Shown piece by piece: positions 28,280-37,207 of a stretch of 64,000 nucleotides of DNA (position 1 is its first letter; every line of letters starts with the position of its first letter). The notes beneath the pieces were generated by a model, which made no database searches, was not told where the DNA came from, and was given only the letters and a program-made list of their open reading frames with translations. The stretch is from Xanthomonas sp. Leaf148. Its GTDB lineage: Bacteria; Pseudomonadota; Gammaproteobacteria; Xanthomonadales; Xanthomonadaceae. The stretch covers positions 211,982 to 275,981 of the forward strand of contig NZ_LMOP01000013.1 in assembly GCF_001423585.1 (NCBI RefSeq), read 5' to 3'. The position numbers and the translations under genes were made by a program.

Positions 28280-30004
28280 ATGGCACTCGCAATCAGCAGA
28301 GAAAACATGAACCAGAACGCCGAAAAGGCGGGCCAGTGGTTCGACCGTGTCCGTAGCCTGCAGATCACCCGCAAGCTGACCATGATGGCGATGATCGCCC
28401 TGGCGGTAGGTGCCGGCCTGGCGGTGTTCTTCTGGTCGCAGCAGCCGGGCTATCAGTCGCTTTACACCGGCCTGGACGAAAAGGGCAACGCCGAGGCGGC
28501 CGACCTGCTGCGCACCGCGCAGATCCCGTTCAAGATCGACCAGGGCACCGGCGCCATCTCGGTACCGCAGGACCGTCTGTACGACGCGCGCCTGAAGCTG
28601 GCCGGCTCCGGCCTGACCGGTAAGGAAACCGGCGGCGGTTTCGAGCTGATGGAAAAGGACCCGGGCTTCGGCGTCAGCCAGTTCGTGGAAAACGCCCGCT
28701 ACCAGCACGCGCTGGAAACCGAACTCTCGCGCACCATCAGCACCCTGCGCCCGGTGCGCGAGGCGCGGGTGCATCTGGCCATTCCCAAGCCCAGCGCCTT
28801 CACCCGCCAGCGTGACGTCGCCAGCGCCTCGGTGGTGCTGGAGTTGCGCGGTGGCCAGGGTCTGGAGCGCAATCAGGTGGATGCCATCGTCAATTTGGTG
28901 GCGTCCAGCATCCCGGACATGACCCCGGAGCGGGTGACCGTGGTCGACCAGAGCGGCCGCATGCTCTCCATTGCCGACCCCAACAGCGACGCCGCCCAGC
29001 ACGCCGCCCAGTTCGAACAGGTGCGTCGCCAGGAAAGCTCCTACAACCAGCGCATCCGCGAATTGCTGGAACCGATGACCGGCCCGGGCCGGGTCAACCC
29101 GGAAGTCAGCGTGGACATGGACTTCTCGGTAGTTGAAGAAGCCCGCGAACTCTATAACGGCGAGCCGGCCAAGCTGCGCAGCGAGCAGGTCAGCGACAGC
29201 AGCACCAGCGCCACCGGCCCGCAGGGCCCTCCGGGCGCCACCAGCAACAGCCCCGGCCAGCCGCCGGCTCCGGCCGTCGCCGGTGCGCCGGGCACCCCGG
29301 CTGCCGCCAACGGCCAGGCCGCCGCCCCGGCCGCGCCGACCGAAAGTTCCAAGAGCGCCACCCGCAATTACGAATTGGACCGAACCTTGCAACACACCCG
29401 TCAGCCGGCCGGCCGCATCAAGCGGGTGTCGGTGGCGGTGCTGCTGGACAACGTCCCGCGCCCCGGTGCCAAGGGCAAGATGGTCGAGCAGCCGCTCACC
29501 GCCGCCGAGCTCACCCGCATCGAGGGCCTGGTCAAGCAGGCGGTAGGCTTTGATGCGGCACGTGGCGACACGGTGTCGGTGATGAATGCCCCGTTTGTGC
29601 GGGAAGCGGTTGCGGGCGAGGAAGGCCCCAAGTGGTGGGAAGACCCGCGCGTGCAGAACGGTCTGCGCCTGCTGGTCGGTGCGGTGGTGGTGCTGGCGCT
29701 GCTGTTCGGCGTGGTACGCCCCACCCTGCGTCAACTCACCGGCGTGACCGCGATCAAGGAAAAACACCGCAAGGGCGGCAACGATGGCACTCCACAGAGC
29801 GCCGACGTGCGGATGGTCAACGAAGACAACGACCTGATGCCCGGCCTGGAAGAAGACACCGCGCAGATCGGTCAGGAACGCAAGACCCCGATCGCCCTGC
29901 CGGATGCCTACGAAGAGCGCATGCGCGTGGCGCGCGAAGCAGTCAAAGCCGATTCAAAACGTGTCGCACAAGTCGTAAAGGGATGGGTCGCCAGTGAAGC
30001 CTGA
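28280..30004 (+). CDS. fliF: FliF, MS-ring protein
   Basis: FliF forms the membrane MS ring, the base of the flagellum. The 574-residue protein has two membrane segments (about residues 35-55, MMAMIALAVGAGLAVFFW, and about 455-475, LLVGAVVVLALLFGVV) around a periplasmic domain with the ring-building motif GLDEKGNAEAADLL. A Pro/Ala/Gly-rich loop lies near 310-355. The C-terminal tail binds FliG. Its end overlaps the proposed fliG start by 11 bases. Confidence 0.96.
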   Translation: MALAISRENMNQNAEKAGQWFDRVRSLQITRKLTMMAMIALAVGAGLAVFFWSQQPGYQSLYTGLDEKGNAEAADLLRTAQIPFKIDQGTGAISVPQDRLYDARLKLAGSGLTGKETGGGFELMEKDPGFGVSQFVENARYQHALETELSRTISTLRPVREARVHLAIPKPSAFTRQRDVASASVVLELRGGQGLERNQVDAIVNLVASSIPDMTPERVTVVDQSGRMLSIADPNSDAAQHAAQFEQVRRQESSYNQRIRELLEPMTGPGRVNPEVSVDMDFSVVEEARELYNGEPAKLRSEQVSDSSTSATGPQGPPGATSNSPGQPPAPAVAGAPGTPAAANGQAAAPAAPTESSKSATRNYELDRTLQHTRQPAGRIKRVSVAVLLDNVPRPGAKGKMVEQPLTAAELTRIEGLVKQAVGFDAARGDTVSVMNAPFVREAVAGEEGPKWWEDPRVQNGLRLLVGAVVVLALLFGVVRPTLRQLTGVTAIKEKHRKGGNDGTPQSADVRMVNEDNDLMPGLEEDTAQIGQERKTPIALPDAYEERMRVAREAVKADSKRVAQVVKGWVASEA

Positions 30005-31004
30005 AACACAACCGATGACTGGAGTGCAACGCGCCGCGGTGTTGTTGCTGTCGCTGGGTGAAAGCGATGCAGCCGAAGTGCTCAAGCACATGGACCCCAA
30101 GGAAGTGCAGAAGATCGGCATCGCCATGGCCACCATGACCGGCATTTCGCGCGATCAGGTCGAGAAGGTGATGGACGACTTCAACGGCGAACTGGCCGGC
30201 AAGACCTCGCTGGGCGTGGGCGCCGACGACTACATCCGTAACGTGCTGATCCAGGCGCTGGGCGCCGACAAGGCCGGCGGCCTGATCGACCGCATCCTGC
30301 TGGGCCGCAACACCACCGGCCTGGATACCCTGAAATGGATGGATCCGCGCGCGGTCGCCGACCTGGTGCGCAACGAACACCCGCAGATCATCGCCATCGT
30401 GATGGCGCATCTGGATAGCGACCAGGCCGCAGAGGCGCTGAAGCTGCTGCCCGAGCGCACCCGCGCCGACGTGCTGCTGCGCATCGCCACCCTGGACGGC
30501 ATCCCGCCGAACGCGCTGAGCGAGCTCAACGACATCATGGAGCGCCAATTTGCCGGCAACCAGAACCTGAAGTCGTCCAACGTGGGCGGCATCAAGGTGG
30601 CGGCCAACATCCTCAACTTCCTGGACACCGGCCCGGAGCAAGGCGTGCTGGGCGAGATCGGCAAGATCGACGCCGACCTGGCCAGCAAGATCCAGGACCT
30701 GATGTTCGTGTTCGACAACCTGGTGGACCTGGACGACCGCGGCCTGCAGACGCTGCTGCGCGAAGTCTCCGGCGAGCGCCTGGGCCTGGCCCTGCGCGGC
30801 GCCGACACCAAGGTGCGCGAAAAGATCACCCGCAACATGTCCCAGCGCGCTGCCGAGATCCTGATCGAAGACATGGAAGCGCGTGGCCCGGTGCGCCTGG
30901 CCGACGTGGAAGCGGCGCAGAAGGAAATCCTCACCATCGTCCGCCGTCTGGCTGACGAAGGCGCTATCAGCCTCGGCGGCGCCGGTGCGGAGGCCATGGT
31001 ATGA
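29994..31004 (+). CDS. fliG: FliG, motor switch/torque protein
   Basis: FliG is the rotor protein that interacts with the stator and sits on FliF. It is 336 residues if the GTG at 29994 is used; ATG 30015 (MTGVQRAAVLLLSLGE) is a possible alternative giving 329. The EHPQ motif in RNEHPQIIAIVMAHL and the charged C-terminal torque helix region (DLDDRGLQTLLREV) are present. The 3' end overlaps fliH by four bases (ATGA). Confidence 0.95.
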   Translation: MKPETQPMTGVQRAAVLLLSLGESDAAEVLKHMDPKEVQKIGIAMATMTGISRDQVEKVMDDFNGELAGKTSLGVGADDYIRNVLIQALGADKAGGLIDRILLGRNTTGLDTLKWMDPRAVADLVRNEHPQIIAIVMAHLDSDQAAEALKLLPERTRADVLLRIATLDGIPPNALSELNDIMERQFAGNQNLKSSNVGGIKVAANILNFLDTGPEQGVLGEIGKIDADLASKIQDLMFVFDNLVDLDDRGLQTLLREVSGERLGLALRGADTKVREKITRNMSQRAAEILIEDMEARGPVRLADVEAAQKEILTIVRRLADEGAISLGGAGAEAMV

Positions 31005-31621
31005 ACGACGTGGTCACCCGCTGGCTGGCCCCCGACCTGCACATGGCCCTGGCCGCGCCGGAACCGGAGTTCGACGAACCGGCCGTCTACGAGCCGGTGC
31101 TGCGCCCGCCGACCCTGGAAGAAATCCAGGCCATCGAAGACGCCGCCCAGCAGGAAGGCTTTGCCCGCGGCCATGCCGAAGGCTTTGCCCAGGGCCAGTC
31201 CGAAGTGCGCCGTTTGACCGCGCAGATCGACGGCATCCTGGACAACTTCACCCGCCCGCTGGCCCGACTGGAAAACGAAGTGGTCGGCGCGCTCGGCGAG
31301 CTGGCCGTGCGCATCGCCGGTCAGCTGGTCGGGCGTGCCTACCAGGTGGAACCGCAACTGCTGGCCGACCTGGTCGGCGAGGCCGTGGATGCGGTCGGCG
31401 GCGCCGGCCGCGAGGTCGAAGTGCGCTTGCACCCGGACGACATCACCGCGCTGCTGCCGCATCTGGCGCCCAGCAGCACCACCCGCGTGGCCCCGGACAT
31501 GAGCCTGAGCCGCGGCGACCTGCGCGTACATGCCGAAAGCGTGCGCGTGGACGGCACCCTGGAAGCGCGCCTGCGGGCCGCGCTGGAGACAGTCATGCGC
31601 AAATCCGGAGCGGGCCTGTGA
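31001..31621 (+). CDS. fliH: FliH, export ATPase regulator
   Basis: FliH binds FliI and anchors it to the export gate and C ring. The 206-residue protein has the GxxxG-like repeat region (QEGFARGHAEGFAQGQSE, residues ~47-64) typical of FliH and a C-terminal HrpE/YscL-like domain (VRLHPDDITALL). It is coupled to fliG and fliI by four-base overlaps on both sides. Confidence 0.93.
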   Translation: MNDVVTRWLAPDLHMALAAPEPEFDEPAVYEPVLRPPTLEEIQAIEDAAQQEGFARGHAEGFAQGQSEVRRLTAQIDGILDNFTRPLARLENEVVGALGELAVRIAGQLVGRAYQVEPQLLADLVGEAVDAVGGAGREVEVRLHPDDITALLPHLAPSSTTRVAPDMSLSRGDLRVHAESVRVDGTLEARLRAALETVMRKSGAGL

Positions 31622-32994
31622 GCGCCCTGTTCGGCGCCACCCCGGCCGATTGGCTGGATGCACGCAATCTGCGCCTGGCCACCCGGCTGGGTACGCTTGG
31701 CCTGGAACCCACCGCCGGCCGCACGTTGATCCGCGAAGGCATCCTGCGCCGCGCCGTCGGCCTGACCCTGGAAGCCACCGGCTGCGAAGCGCCGATGGGC
31801 GCCACCTGCAAGGTCGAAGTCGATGGCGGCTGGGTGGATGCCGAAGTGGTCGGCTTTGCCGGCGAACGGACCTATCTGATGCCCAGCGCCGAACTGCACG
31901 GCCTGCTGCCCAACGCCCGCGTGGTGCCCTCGCGGCGCCGCGGTGGCGTGGAAGTGGGCGAAGGCCTGCTCGGCCGCGTCATCGACAGCGATGGCACCCC
32001 GCTGGACGGCAAGGGCCCGATCCGCGGCGAAGGCAGCGTCAGCATGGCCGGCATGTCGATCAACCCGCTGGCGCGCGAGCCCATCACCACCTCGCTGGAT
32101 GTGGGCGTGCGCGCCATCAACGCCATGCTGCCGATCGGCCGCGGTCAGCGCGTGGGCCTGTTCGCCGGCTCCGGCGTCGGTAAATCGACGCTGCTGGGCA
32201 TGATGACCCGCTTCACCTCGGCCGACGTCATCGTGGTCGGCCTGATCGGCGAACGTGGCCGCGAAGTGCGCGATTTCGTCGAAACCACCCTGGGCGAAGA
32301 AGGCCTGCGCCGCGCCGTGGTCGTGGCCGCCCCGGCCGACCGCCCGCCGCTGGCGCGCCTGCACGGCGCCTACCGCGCCACGGCGATTGCCGAATGGTTC
32401 CGCGACCAGGGCTTGAACGTGTTGTTGCTGATGGATTCGCTGACCCGCTTCGCCCAGGCGCAGCGCGAGATCGGCCTGTCGGTCGGCGAGCCGCCCACCA
32501 CCCGCGGCTACCCGCCGTCGGTGTTCGCCAAATTGCCGGCGCTGGTGGAACGTGCCGGCAACGGCGCCAAGGGCCGCGGCTCGATTACTGCCTTCTACAC
32601 CGTGCTGACCGAGGGCGACGACCCGCAGGACCCGATTGCCGACGCCGCCCGCGCCATTCTGGACGGCCATATCCTGCTCTCGCGTCGGGTTGCCGACAGC
32701 GGCCTGTACCCGGCCATCGACCTGGAATCGTCGGTCAGCCGCGTGGTGCAGGACATCGCCGACGAACCCTGGCGCCTGCGTATCCGCAAGCTCAAGCGCC
32801 TGCTCTCTGCCTACACCGCCAACCGCGACCTGATCGCCATCGGCGCCTACCAGCGCGGCAGCGACCCGGCCACCGACGAAGCATTGGCGCGCTGGCCGGA
32901 GATCGTCGAATTCCTTGGCCAGGACGTCCACAAGGCATCGCTGCTGAGCGATAGCCTGTCCGCGCTGCAGCAGCTGGTGGAACCCGAGAACTAA
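31618..32994 (+). CDS. fliI: FliI, flagellar export ATPase
   Basis: FliI is the hexameric ATPase that feeds substrates to the export gate. From GTG 31618 (overlapping the fliH stop as GTGA) it is 458 residues. The Walker A motif GSGVGKST is at 184-191, with the F/V-type signature PAIDLESSVSRV and the Walker B strand LLLMDSLTRFAQAQREIGL. Length matches the family. The only in-frame ATG alternatives would cut into the conserved N-terminus. Confidence 0.96.
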   Translation: MSALFGATPADWLDARNLRLATRLGTLGLEPTAGRTLIREGILRRAVGLTLEATGCEAPMGATCKVEVDGGWVDAEVVGFAGERTYLMPSAELHGLLPNARVVPSRRRGGVEVGEGLLGRVIDSDGTPLDGKGPIRGEGSVSMAGMSINPLAREPITTSLDVGVRAINAMLPIGRGQRVGLFAGSGVGKSTLLGMMTRFTSADVIVVGLIGERGREVRDFVETTLGEEGLRRAVVVAAPADRPPLARLHGAYRATAIAEWFRDQGLNVLLLMDSLTRFAQAQREIGLSVGEPPTTRGYPPSVFAKLPALVERAGNGAKGRGSITAFYTVLTEGDDPQDPIADAARAILDGHILLSRRVADSGLYPAIDLESSVSRVVQDIADEPWRLRIRKLKRLLSAYTANRDLIAIGAYQRGSDPATDEALARWPEIVEFLGQDVHKASLLSDSLSALQQLVEPEN

Positions 32995-32997
32995 TCC

Positions 32998-33453
32998 ATG
33001 ATGCAGTCCAAGCGAATCGATCCCCTGCTACGGCGGGCACAGGAACAGGAAGACAAGGTCGCCCGCGATCTGGCCGAGCGCCAGCGCACCCTGGAGACCC
33101 ATCAGTCGCGCCTGGAAGAACTGCGCCGCTACGCCGAGGAATACGCCAACAGCCAGCTGGCCGGCACCAGTGCGGTGGCGCTGAGTAACCGCCGCGCCTT
33201 TCTGGATCGGCTCGACAGCGCCGTGCTGCAGCAGGCCCAGACCGTGGAAAGCAATATCGCCAAGGTCGAATCCGAGCGCACCCGCCTGCTGCTGGCCAGC
33301 CGCGAGAAGCAGGTGCTGGAGCAACTGGCCGCCAGCTACCGCGCCCAGGAAAACAAGGTGATCGAACGTCGCGACCAGCGCGAGATGGACGATCTTGGCG
33401 CACGCCGCTCGCGCCTGGCGCGGGCCGAAGATACTCACGGAGACTCCGTATGA
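32998..33453 (+). CDS. fliJ: FliJ, export apparatus stalk protein
   Basis: FliJ is the coiled-coil stalk inside the FliI ring that also escorts substrates. The 151-residue protein is almost wholly helical and charged (RIDPLLRRAQEQEDKVARDLAERQRTLE...). Two adjacent ATGs (32998 and 33001) could start it. It overlaps fliK by four bases. Identification rests on composition, size and fixed position between fliI and fliK. Confidence 0.92.
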   Translation: MMQSKRIDPLLRRAQEQEDKVARDLAERQRTLETHQSRLEELRRYAEEYANSQLAGTSAVALSNRRAFLDRLDSAVLQQAQTVESNIAKVESERTRLLLASREKQVLEQLAASYRAQENKVIERRDQREMDDLGARRSRLARAEDTHGDSV

Positions 33454-34727
33454 ACCCCCTGTCCGCGTTTGCCGCCGGCCTTGGCGCGCTTGCCAGCACC
33501 GGCAAGAAGTCCAGCTACAGCGACCCGTCGTCCGAGCAGGACCCGGCGCAGGACCAGTTTGCGCGCATGCTCAATCCGGCCAATACGCCCAACCACGCTC
33601 CGCAGCAGGCGCCAGAGCGCGTACCGGCCAAGCAGTCCGCGGCCAAATCCAGCCAGCCCGACAAGAACCGCGGCGACGACGAACAGAACGATGACGCGCC
33701 CGGCGATGCGACCAAGCGCCCGCGCGCCCAGGATGGCGATACCAAGTCTGCCCAGCCCGCCAAGGAACCGACGGCCAAGGACAGCACTACCGCCACCGCG
33801 ACCGGCAAGAGCGCAACCGCCAGCAAGGACAGCAAGGACGCCCCCACCGATGCTGCCACGCCGACCGAGGCCGGCTGGCCGCCAGCGGGGCTGGGCGGTT
33901 TTGGCATGAGCCTGCTGGCCCAGGCGGTACCGGGCGGCGATGTGCTCGCCGCCGCTGCCGCCGCACTGGCCGCCAGTATGGCCAATGCGGCCGGCGCCAC
34001 GCCAACCGCAACCGCACTGCCGACCGACGCCACCGCACCCACAGCCACTGCTGCCGCAACCGCCACGAGCGCCCTGCCCGCCCTGGGTGCGCTCGCGCCG
34101 GCTGCCGCCGCAGGCGCCAAGCCCACCTCGACCACGGCAGTCAGCGGCGATGCGCAAGCCGCCGCGCTGATGAGCATGGCGGTCAAGGCGCTGGACCCGG
34201 CCGACGACACCGCCGCAACGGACGCGCCGGATGCCCCGGCGTTTGTGTTGCCGACCGCCGCGCCTACGCTCACCCGCTTGCAGGACCCGGCGCCGATCTT
34301 CGCCGCCTCGCCCACCCCGACCCCGGAGATGGGCAGCGACACCTTCGACGATGCCATCGGCGCCCGCCTGAGCTGGCTGGCCGACCAAAAGATCGGCCAC
34401 GCGCACATCAAGGTTACCCCGAACGAGATGGGCCCGGTCGAGGTGCGTCTGCATCTGGACGGCGACAAGGTCAACGCCAGCTTCACCGCCGCCAACGCCG
34501 ACACCCGTCAGGCCTTGGAACAGAGCCTGCCGCGGCTGCGCGAAATGCTCGGCCAGAACGGTTTCCAGCTGGGCCAGGCTGATGTCAGCCAGCAACAGCA
34601 GAGCCAGACCGGCAACCGCAACGGCGGTGGGCGCGATGGAAACGGCCTCACCCTGGACGACAGCCCGCCCGTCGGAATTCCGTCGGTGGTGTTACGCCAG
34701 CGTGGATTGCTGGACGCCTACGCCTGA
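33450..34727 (+). CDS. fliK: FliK, hook-length control protein
   Basis: FliK measures hook length and triggers the FlhB specificity switch. The 425-residue protein has a long low-complexity N-terminal part rich in Ala, Thr, Pro and Lys (the ruler). Its globular Flg_hook domain is at about 300-400, with KVTPNEMGPVEVRLHLDGDKVNASFTAAN in parts. A C-terminal Gln/Asn/Gly tail follows (QQQQSQTGNRNGGGRDGNG). It is the last gene before the hairpin at 34797-34828. Confidence 0.93.
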   Translation: MNPLSAFAAGLGALASTGKKSSYSDPSSEQDPAQDQFARMLNPANTPNHAPQQAPERVPAKQSAAKSSQPDKNRGDDEQNDDAPGDATKRPRAQDGDTKSAQPAKEPTAKDSTTATATGKSATASKDSKDAPTDAATPTEAGWPPAGLGGFGMSLLAQAVPGGDVLAAAAAALAASMANAAGATPTATALPTDATAPTATAAATATSALPALGALAPAAAAGAKPTSTTAVSGDAQAAALMSMAVKALDPADDTAATDAPDAPAFVLPTAAPTLTRLQDPAPIFAASPTPTPEMGSDTFDDAIGARLSWLADQKIGHAHIKVTPNEMGPVEVRLHLDGDKVNASFTAANADTRQALEQSLPRLREMLGQNGFQLGQADVSQQQQSQTGNRNGGGRDGNGLTLDDSPPVGIPSVVLRQRGLLDAYA

Positions 34728-34796
34728 GCCACCGCGCCGGATTAGCCCGGCGCGCTGCACAAACGCGCGTCGCACCGACGCTGCGGCCATCCCAAT

Positions 34797-34828
34797 CCCC
34801 ACGCGACGCAAGGCTCGCGGGGGGTTTT
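34797..34828 (+). terminator. Terminator after fliK
   Basis: CCCC-a-CGCGA (34797-34806) pairs with TCGCG-GGGG (34815-34823) around an 8-base loop, with one bulged A, followed by TTTT at 34825-34828. It ends the fliE-K operon just before the fliL promoter. Confidence 0.65.
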
Positions 34829-34868
34829 GTGCGCGCGCGCCTGCAGCGCCAGGAAACCGTCGCGGTTT

Positions 34869-34884
34869 TGGCATGCCAATTGCA
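34869..34884 (+). promoter_or_regulatory. Sigma-54 promoter of the fliL operon
   Basis: TGGCATG-ccaa-TTGCA has GG 34870-34871 and GC 34882-34883. Transcription should begin near 34895. This excludes an ATG at 34893 as the fliL start. Confidence 0.88.
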
Positions 34885-34916
34885 TCCCTTGGATGAGCAT
34901 TCTCCTGGAGCAGAAC

Positions 34917-35444
34917 GTGGCAGCGGCCAAGAAACCTGAAAAGACCGAAAAGACCGAAGAGAAAGACGAGAAGAAGAAAGGCGGCAAAAAGCCTCTTCTG
35001 CTGATCGCCATCGGCGTGGTCGTGCTGGCAGCGGCCGGCGGCGGCGCGTGGTTCTTTCTGGGCCACAAGGGCGATGAAAAAGGCGGCAAGCACGCCGCGC
35101 CCAAGGTCGCCGAAGTGCCCAAGCCGGCACAGTATTTTCCGATGGACCCGGCGATCGTGGTCAACCTGGCCGACCCCGGCGACGGCCCGCAGTACCTGCA
35201 GGTCGAAGTGCAGCTGGTCACCCGCGACCCGGAAGAACTCAAGCTCATCACCGAAAACGCGCCGGCCATCCGCGCACACCTGTTGATGCTGCTGTCGCAG
35301 ACCAAGGCCACCGATGTGGCCGATCTGCCCGGCAAGCAGAAGCTGCAGAAGGCCGCGCTGACCGAAGCGCAAAAGGTCATGACCAGCGAAACCGGCAAGA
35401 AGTGCGTCGAAGAATTGCTGTTCACCAGTTTCGTTACCCAGTAA
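34917..35444 (+). CDS. fliL: FliL, basal-body/stator-associated protein
   Basis: FliL is a single-pass inner-membrane protein that surrounds the stator and supports torque. I place the start at GTG 34917: TGGAG at 34905-34909 is well spaced and the sigma-54 transcription start (~34895) leaves no leader for the upstream ATG. The 175-residue product has a Lys/Glu-rich cytoplasmic tail, one membrane helix (LLLIAIGVVVLAAAGGGAWFF, in part) and a periplasmic domain with PAIVVNLAD and KCVEELLFTSFVTQ. First gene of fliLMNOP. Confidence 0.93.
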   Translation: MAAAKKPEKTEKTEEKDEKKKGGKKPLLLIAIGVVVLAAAGGGAWFFLGHKGDEKGGKHAAPKVAEVPKPAQYFPMDPAIVVNLADPGDGPQYLQVEVQLVTRDPEELKLITENAPAIRAHLLMLLSQTKATDVADLPGKQKLQKAALTEAQKVMTSETGKKCVEELLFTSFVTQ

Positions 35445-35453
35445 GGCCTGCCC

Positions 35454-36467
35454 ATGAGCGTCAGTGATCTGCTTTCCCAGGACGAGATCGATGCCCTGCT
35501 GCATGGCGTGGATTCCGGTGCGGTCAATACCGAGCCGGAGCCGTTGCCCGGCGAGGCGCGGCAATACGATCTGTCCAGCCAGGACCGCATCATCCGTGGG
35601 CGCATGCCGACCCTGGAGATGGTCAACGAGCGCTTTGCGCGGCTATGGCGCATCGGCCTGTTCAACCTGATCCGGCGCTCGGCCGACCTGTCGGTGCGCG
35701 GCATCGACCTGGTCAAGTTCAACGAGTACATGCACTCGCTGTACGTGCCGACCAACCTCAACCTGATCCGCTTCAAACCGCTGCGCGGCACCGGCCTGAT
35801 CGTGTTCGAACCCACGCTGGTGTTCACCGTGGTGGATAACTTCTTCGGTGGCGATGGCCGCTTCCACACCCGCATCGAGGGCCGCGAATTCACCGCCACC
35901 GAGATGCGCGTGATCCAGCTGATGCTCAAGCAGACCTTTGCCGATCTGAAGGAAGCCTGGGCGCCGGTGATGGAGGTGGACTTCGAGTACATCAACTCCG
36001 AGATCAACCCGCACTTCGCCAACATCGTCACCCCGCGCGAGTACGTGGTGGTGTGCCGCTTCCATGTGGAGCTGGAAGGCGGCGGTGGCGAGATCCACAT
36101 CACCCTGCCGTATTCGATGCTGGAACCGATCCGCGAGCTGCTCGATGCCGGCATCCAGAGCGACCGCAACGACCGCGACGACTCCTGGAACGTGATGCTG
36201 CGCGAGCAGCTCAACACCGCCGAGGTGACGCTGTCGAGCGTGCTGGCCAGCAAGCGCATGAGCCTGCGCCAGCTCACCGGTTTGAAGGTCGGCGACATCT
36301 TGCCGATCGATCTACCCGCACAGGTACCGCTGTGCGTGGAAGAAATCCCCATGTTCACCGGCGAATTCGGGGTCTCCAACGGCAACAACGCCGTGAAGAT
36401 CACTGCCGTCCGCCCGCCCGGCGTGCAAGCCCCGCGTGCCGTTCCATCCCAGGACCCCAGCAAATGA
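35454..36467 (+). CDS. fliM: FliM, motor switch protein
   Basis: FliM is the middle C-ring protein that binds phospho-CheY. The N-terminal CheY-binding peptide is LSQDEIDALL (residues 7-16). The central CheC-like domain (GTGLIVFEPTLVFTVVDNFFGG) and C-terminal SpoA domain follow; total 337 residues. It overlaps fliN by four bases. Confidence 0.96.
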   Translation: MSVSDLLSQDEIDALLHGVDSGAVNTEPEPLPGEARQYDLSSQDRIIRGRMPTLEMVNERFARLWRIGLFNLIRRSADLSVRGIDLVKFNEYMHSLYVPTNLNLIRFKPLRGTGLIVFEPTLVFTVVDNFFGGDGRFHTRIEGREFTATEMRVIQLMLKQTFADLKEAWAPVMEVDFEYINSEINPHFANIVTPREYVVVCRFHVELEGGGGEIHITLPYSMLEPIRELLDAGIQSDRNDRDDSWNVMLREQLNTAEVTLSSVLASKRMSLRQLTGLKVGDILPIDLPAQVPLCVEEIPMFTGEFGVSNGNNAVKITAVRPPGVQAPRAVPSQDPSK

Positions 36468-36802
36468 TGAACTCCGACATCCTCGACGCCGCGCCCGCCA
36501 CTTTCGACAACCTGCAGGCCGAGCACGACCACAACGCCACCGACCTCAATCTGGACGTCATCCTGGACGTGCCGGTGACGCTGTCGCTGGAAGTGGGCCG
36601 CGCCCGCATCCCGATCCGCAACCTGCTGCAGCTCAATCAGGGCTCGGTGGTGGAACTGGAACGCGGCGCCGGCGAACCGCTGGACGTGTACGTCAACGGC
36701 ACCCTGATCGCGCATGGCGAAGTGGTGGTGATCAACGACCGCTTCGGCATCCGCCTGACCGACGTGGTCAGCCCCAGCGAACGGATCCGGAGGCTGCGGT
36801 GA
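36464..36802 (+). CDS. fliN: FliN, motor switch protein
   Basis: FliN is the lower C-ring protein, 112 residues from ATG 36464. The SpoA domain reads LDVILDVPVTLSLEVGRARIPIRNLLQLNQGSVVELER in pieces and ends with NDRFGIRLTDVVSPSERI, the family signature. A second ATG directly follows the first. It overlaps fliM and fliO. Confidence 0.96.
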   Translation: MMNSDILDAAPATFDNLQAEHDHNATDLNLDVILDVPVTLSLEVGRARIPIRNLLQLNQGSVVELERGAGEPLDVYVNGTLIAHGEVVVINDRFGIRLTDVVSPSERIRRLR

Positions 36803-37206
36803 TCGGCCTGCTGGCTGCCGCCGCGCCCGTCGCGGCCAAGGCCACCCAGGTCGGCGCGCACGCGCCATCCTCGCCCAGCCTGTTTGGCGCGGTCTTTGCA
36901 TTGCTGTTGGTGCTCGCGCTGATCGTCGGCCTTGGCTGGTTGCTCAAGCGCATGCCCGGCAGCGGTTTCCGCAACAGCGAGGGCCTGCGCGTGGTGACCA
37001 GCCTGGCGGTGGGTGCCAAGGAACGCGTGGTGGTGGTGGAGGTGAACGGCCAGCAGCTGCTGCTGGGTGTCACCGCCGGCGGCATCAGCACCTTGCACAC
37101 CTTGCCCGAACCGCTGCCGCCCACGCCTGCACCCACCCTGCCCAATTTCAAGCAACTCCCCAATTTCGCCCAGCTGCTCGCTCAGAAGCTGCGCAAGGAT
37201 CCGTGA
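36799..37206 (+). CDS. fliO: FliO, export gate assembly protein
   Basis: FliO helps assemble the FliP ring. GTG 36799 is chosen since GGAGG lies at 36789-36793 and it overlaps the fliN stop; the product is 135 residues. One membrane helix (LFGAVFALLLVLALIVGLGWLL, in part) precedes a small cytoplasmic domain (VVTSLAVGAKERVVVVEVNGQQLLLGVT) characteristic of FliO. fliP starts two bases after its stop. Confidence 0.9.
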   Translation: MIGLLAAAAPVAAKATQVGAHAPSSPSLFGAVFALLLVLALIVGLGWLLKRMPGSGFRNSEGLRVVTSLAVGAKERVVVVEVNGQQLLLGVTAGGISTLHTLPEPLPPTPAPTLPNFKQLPNFAQLLAQKLRKDP

Positions 37207-37207
37207 C

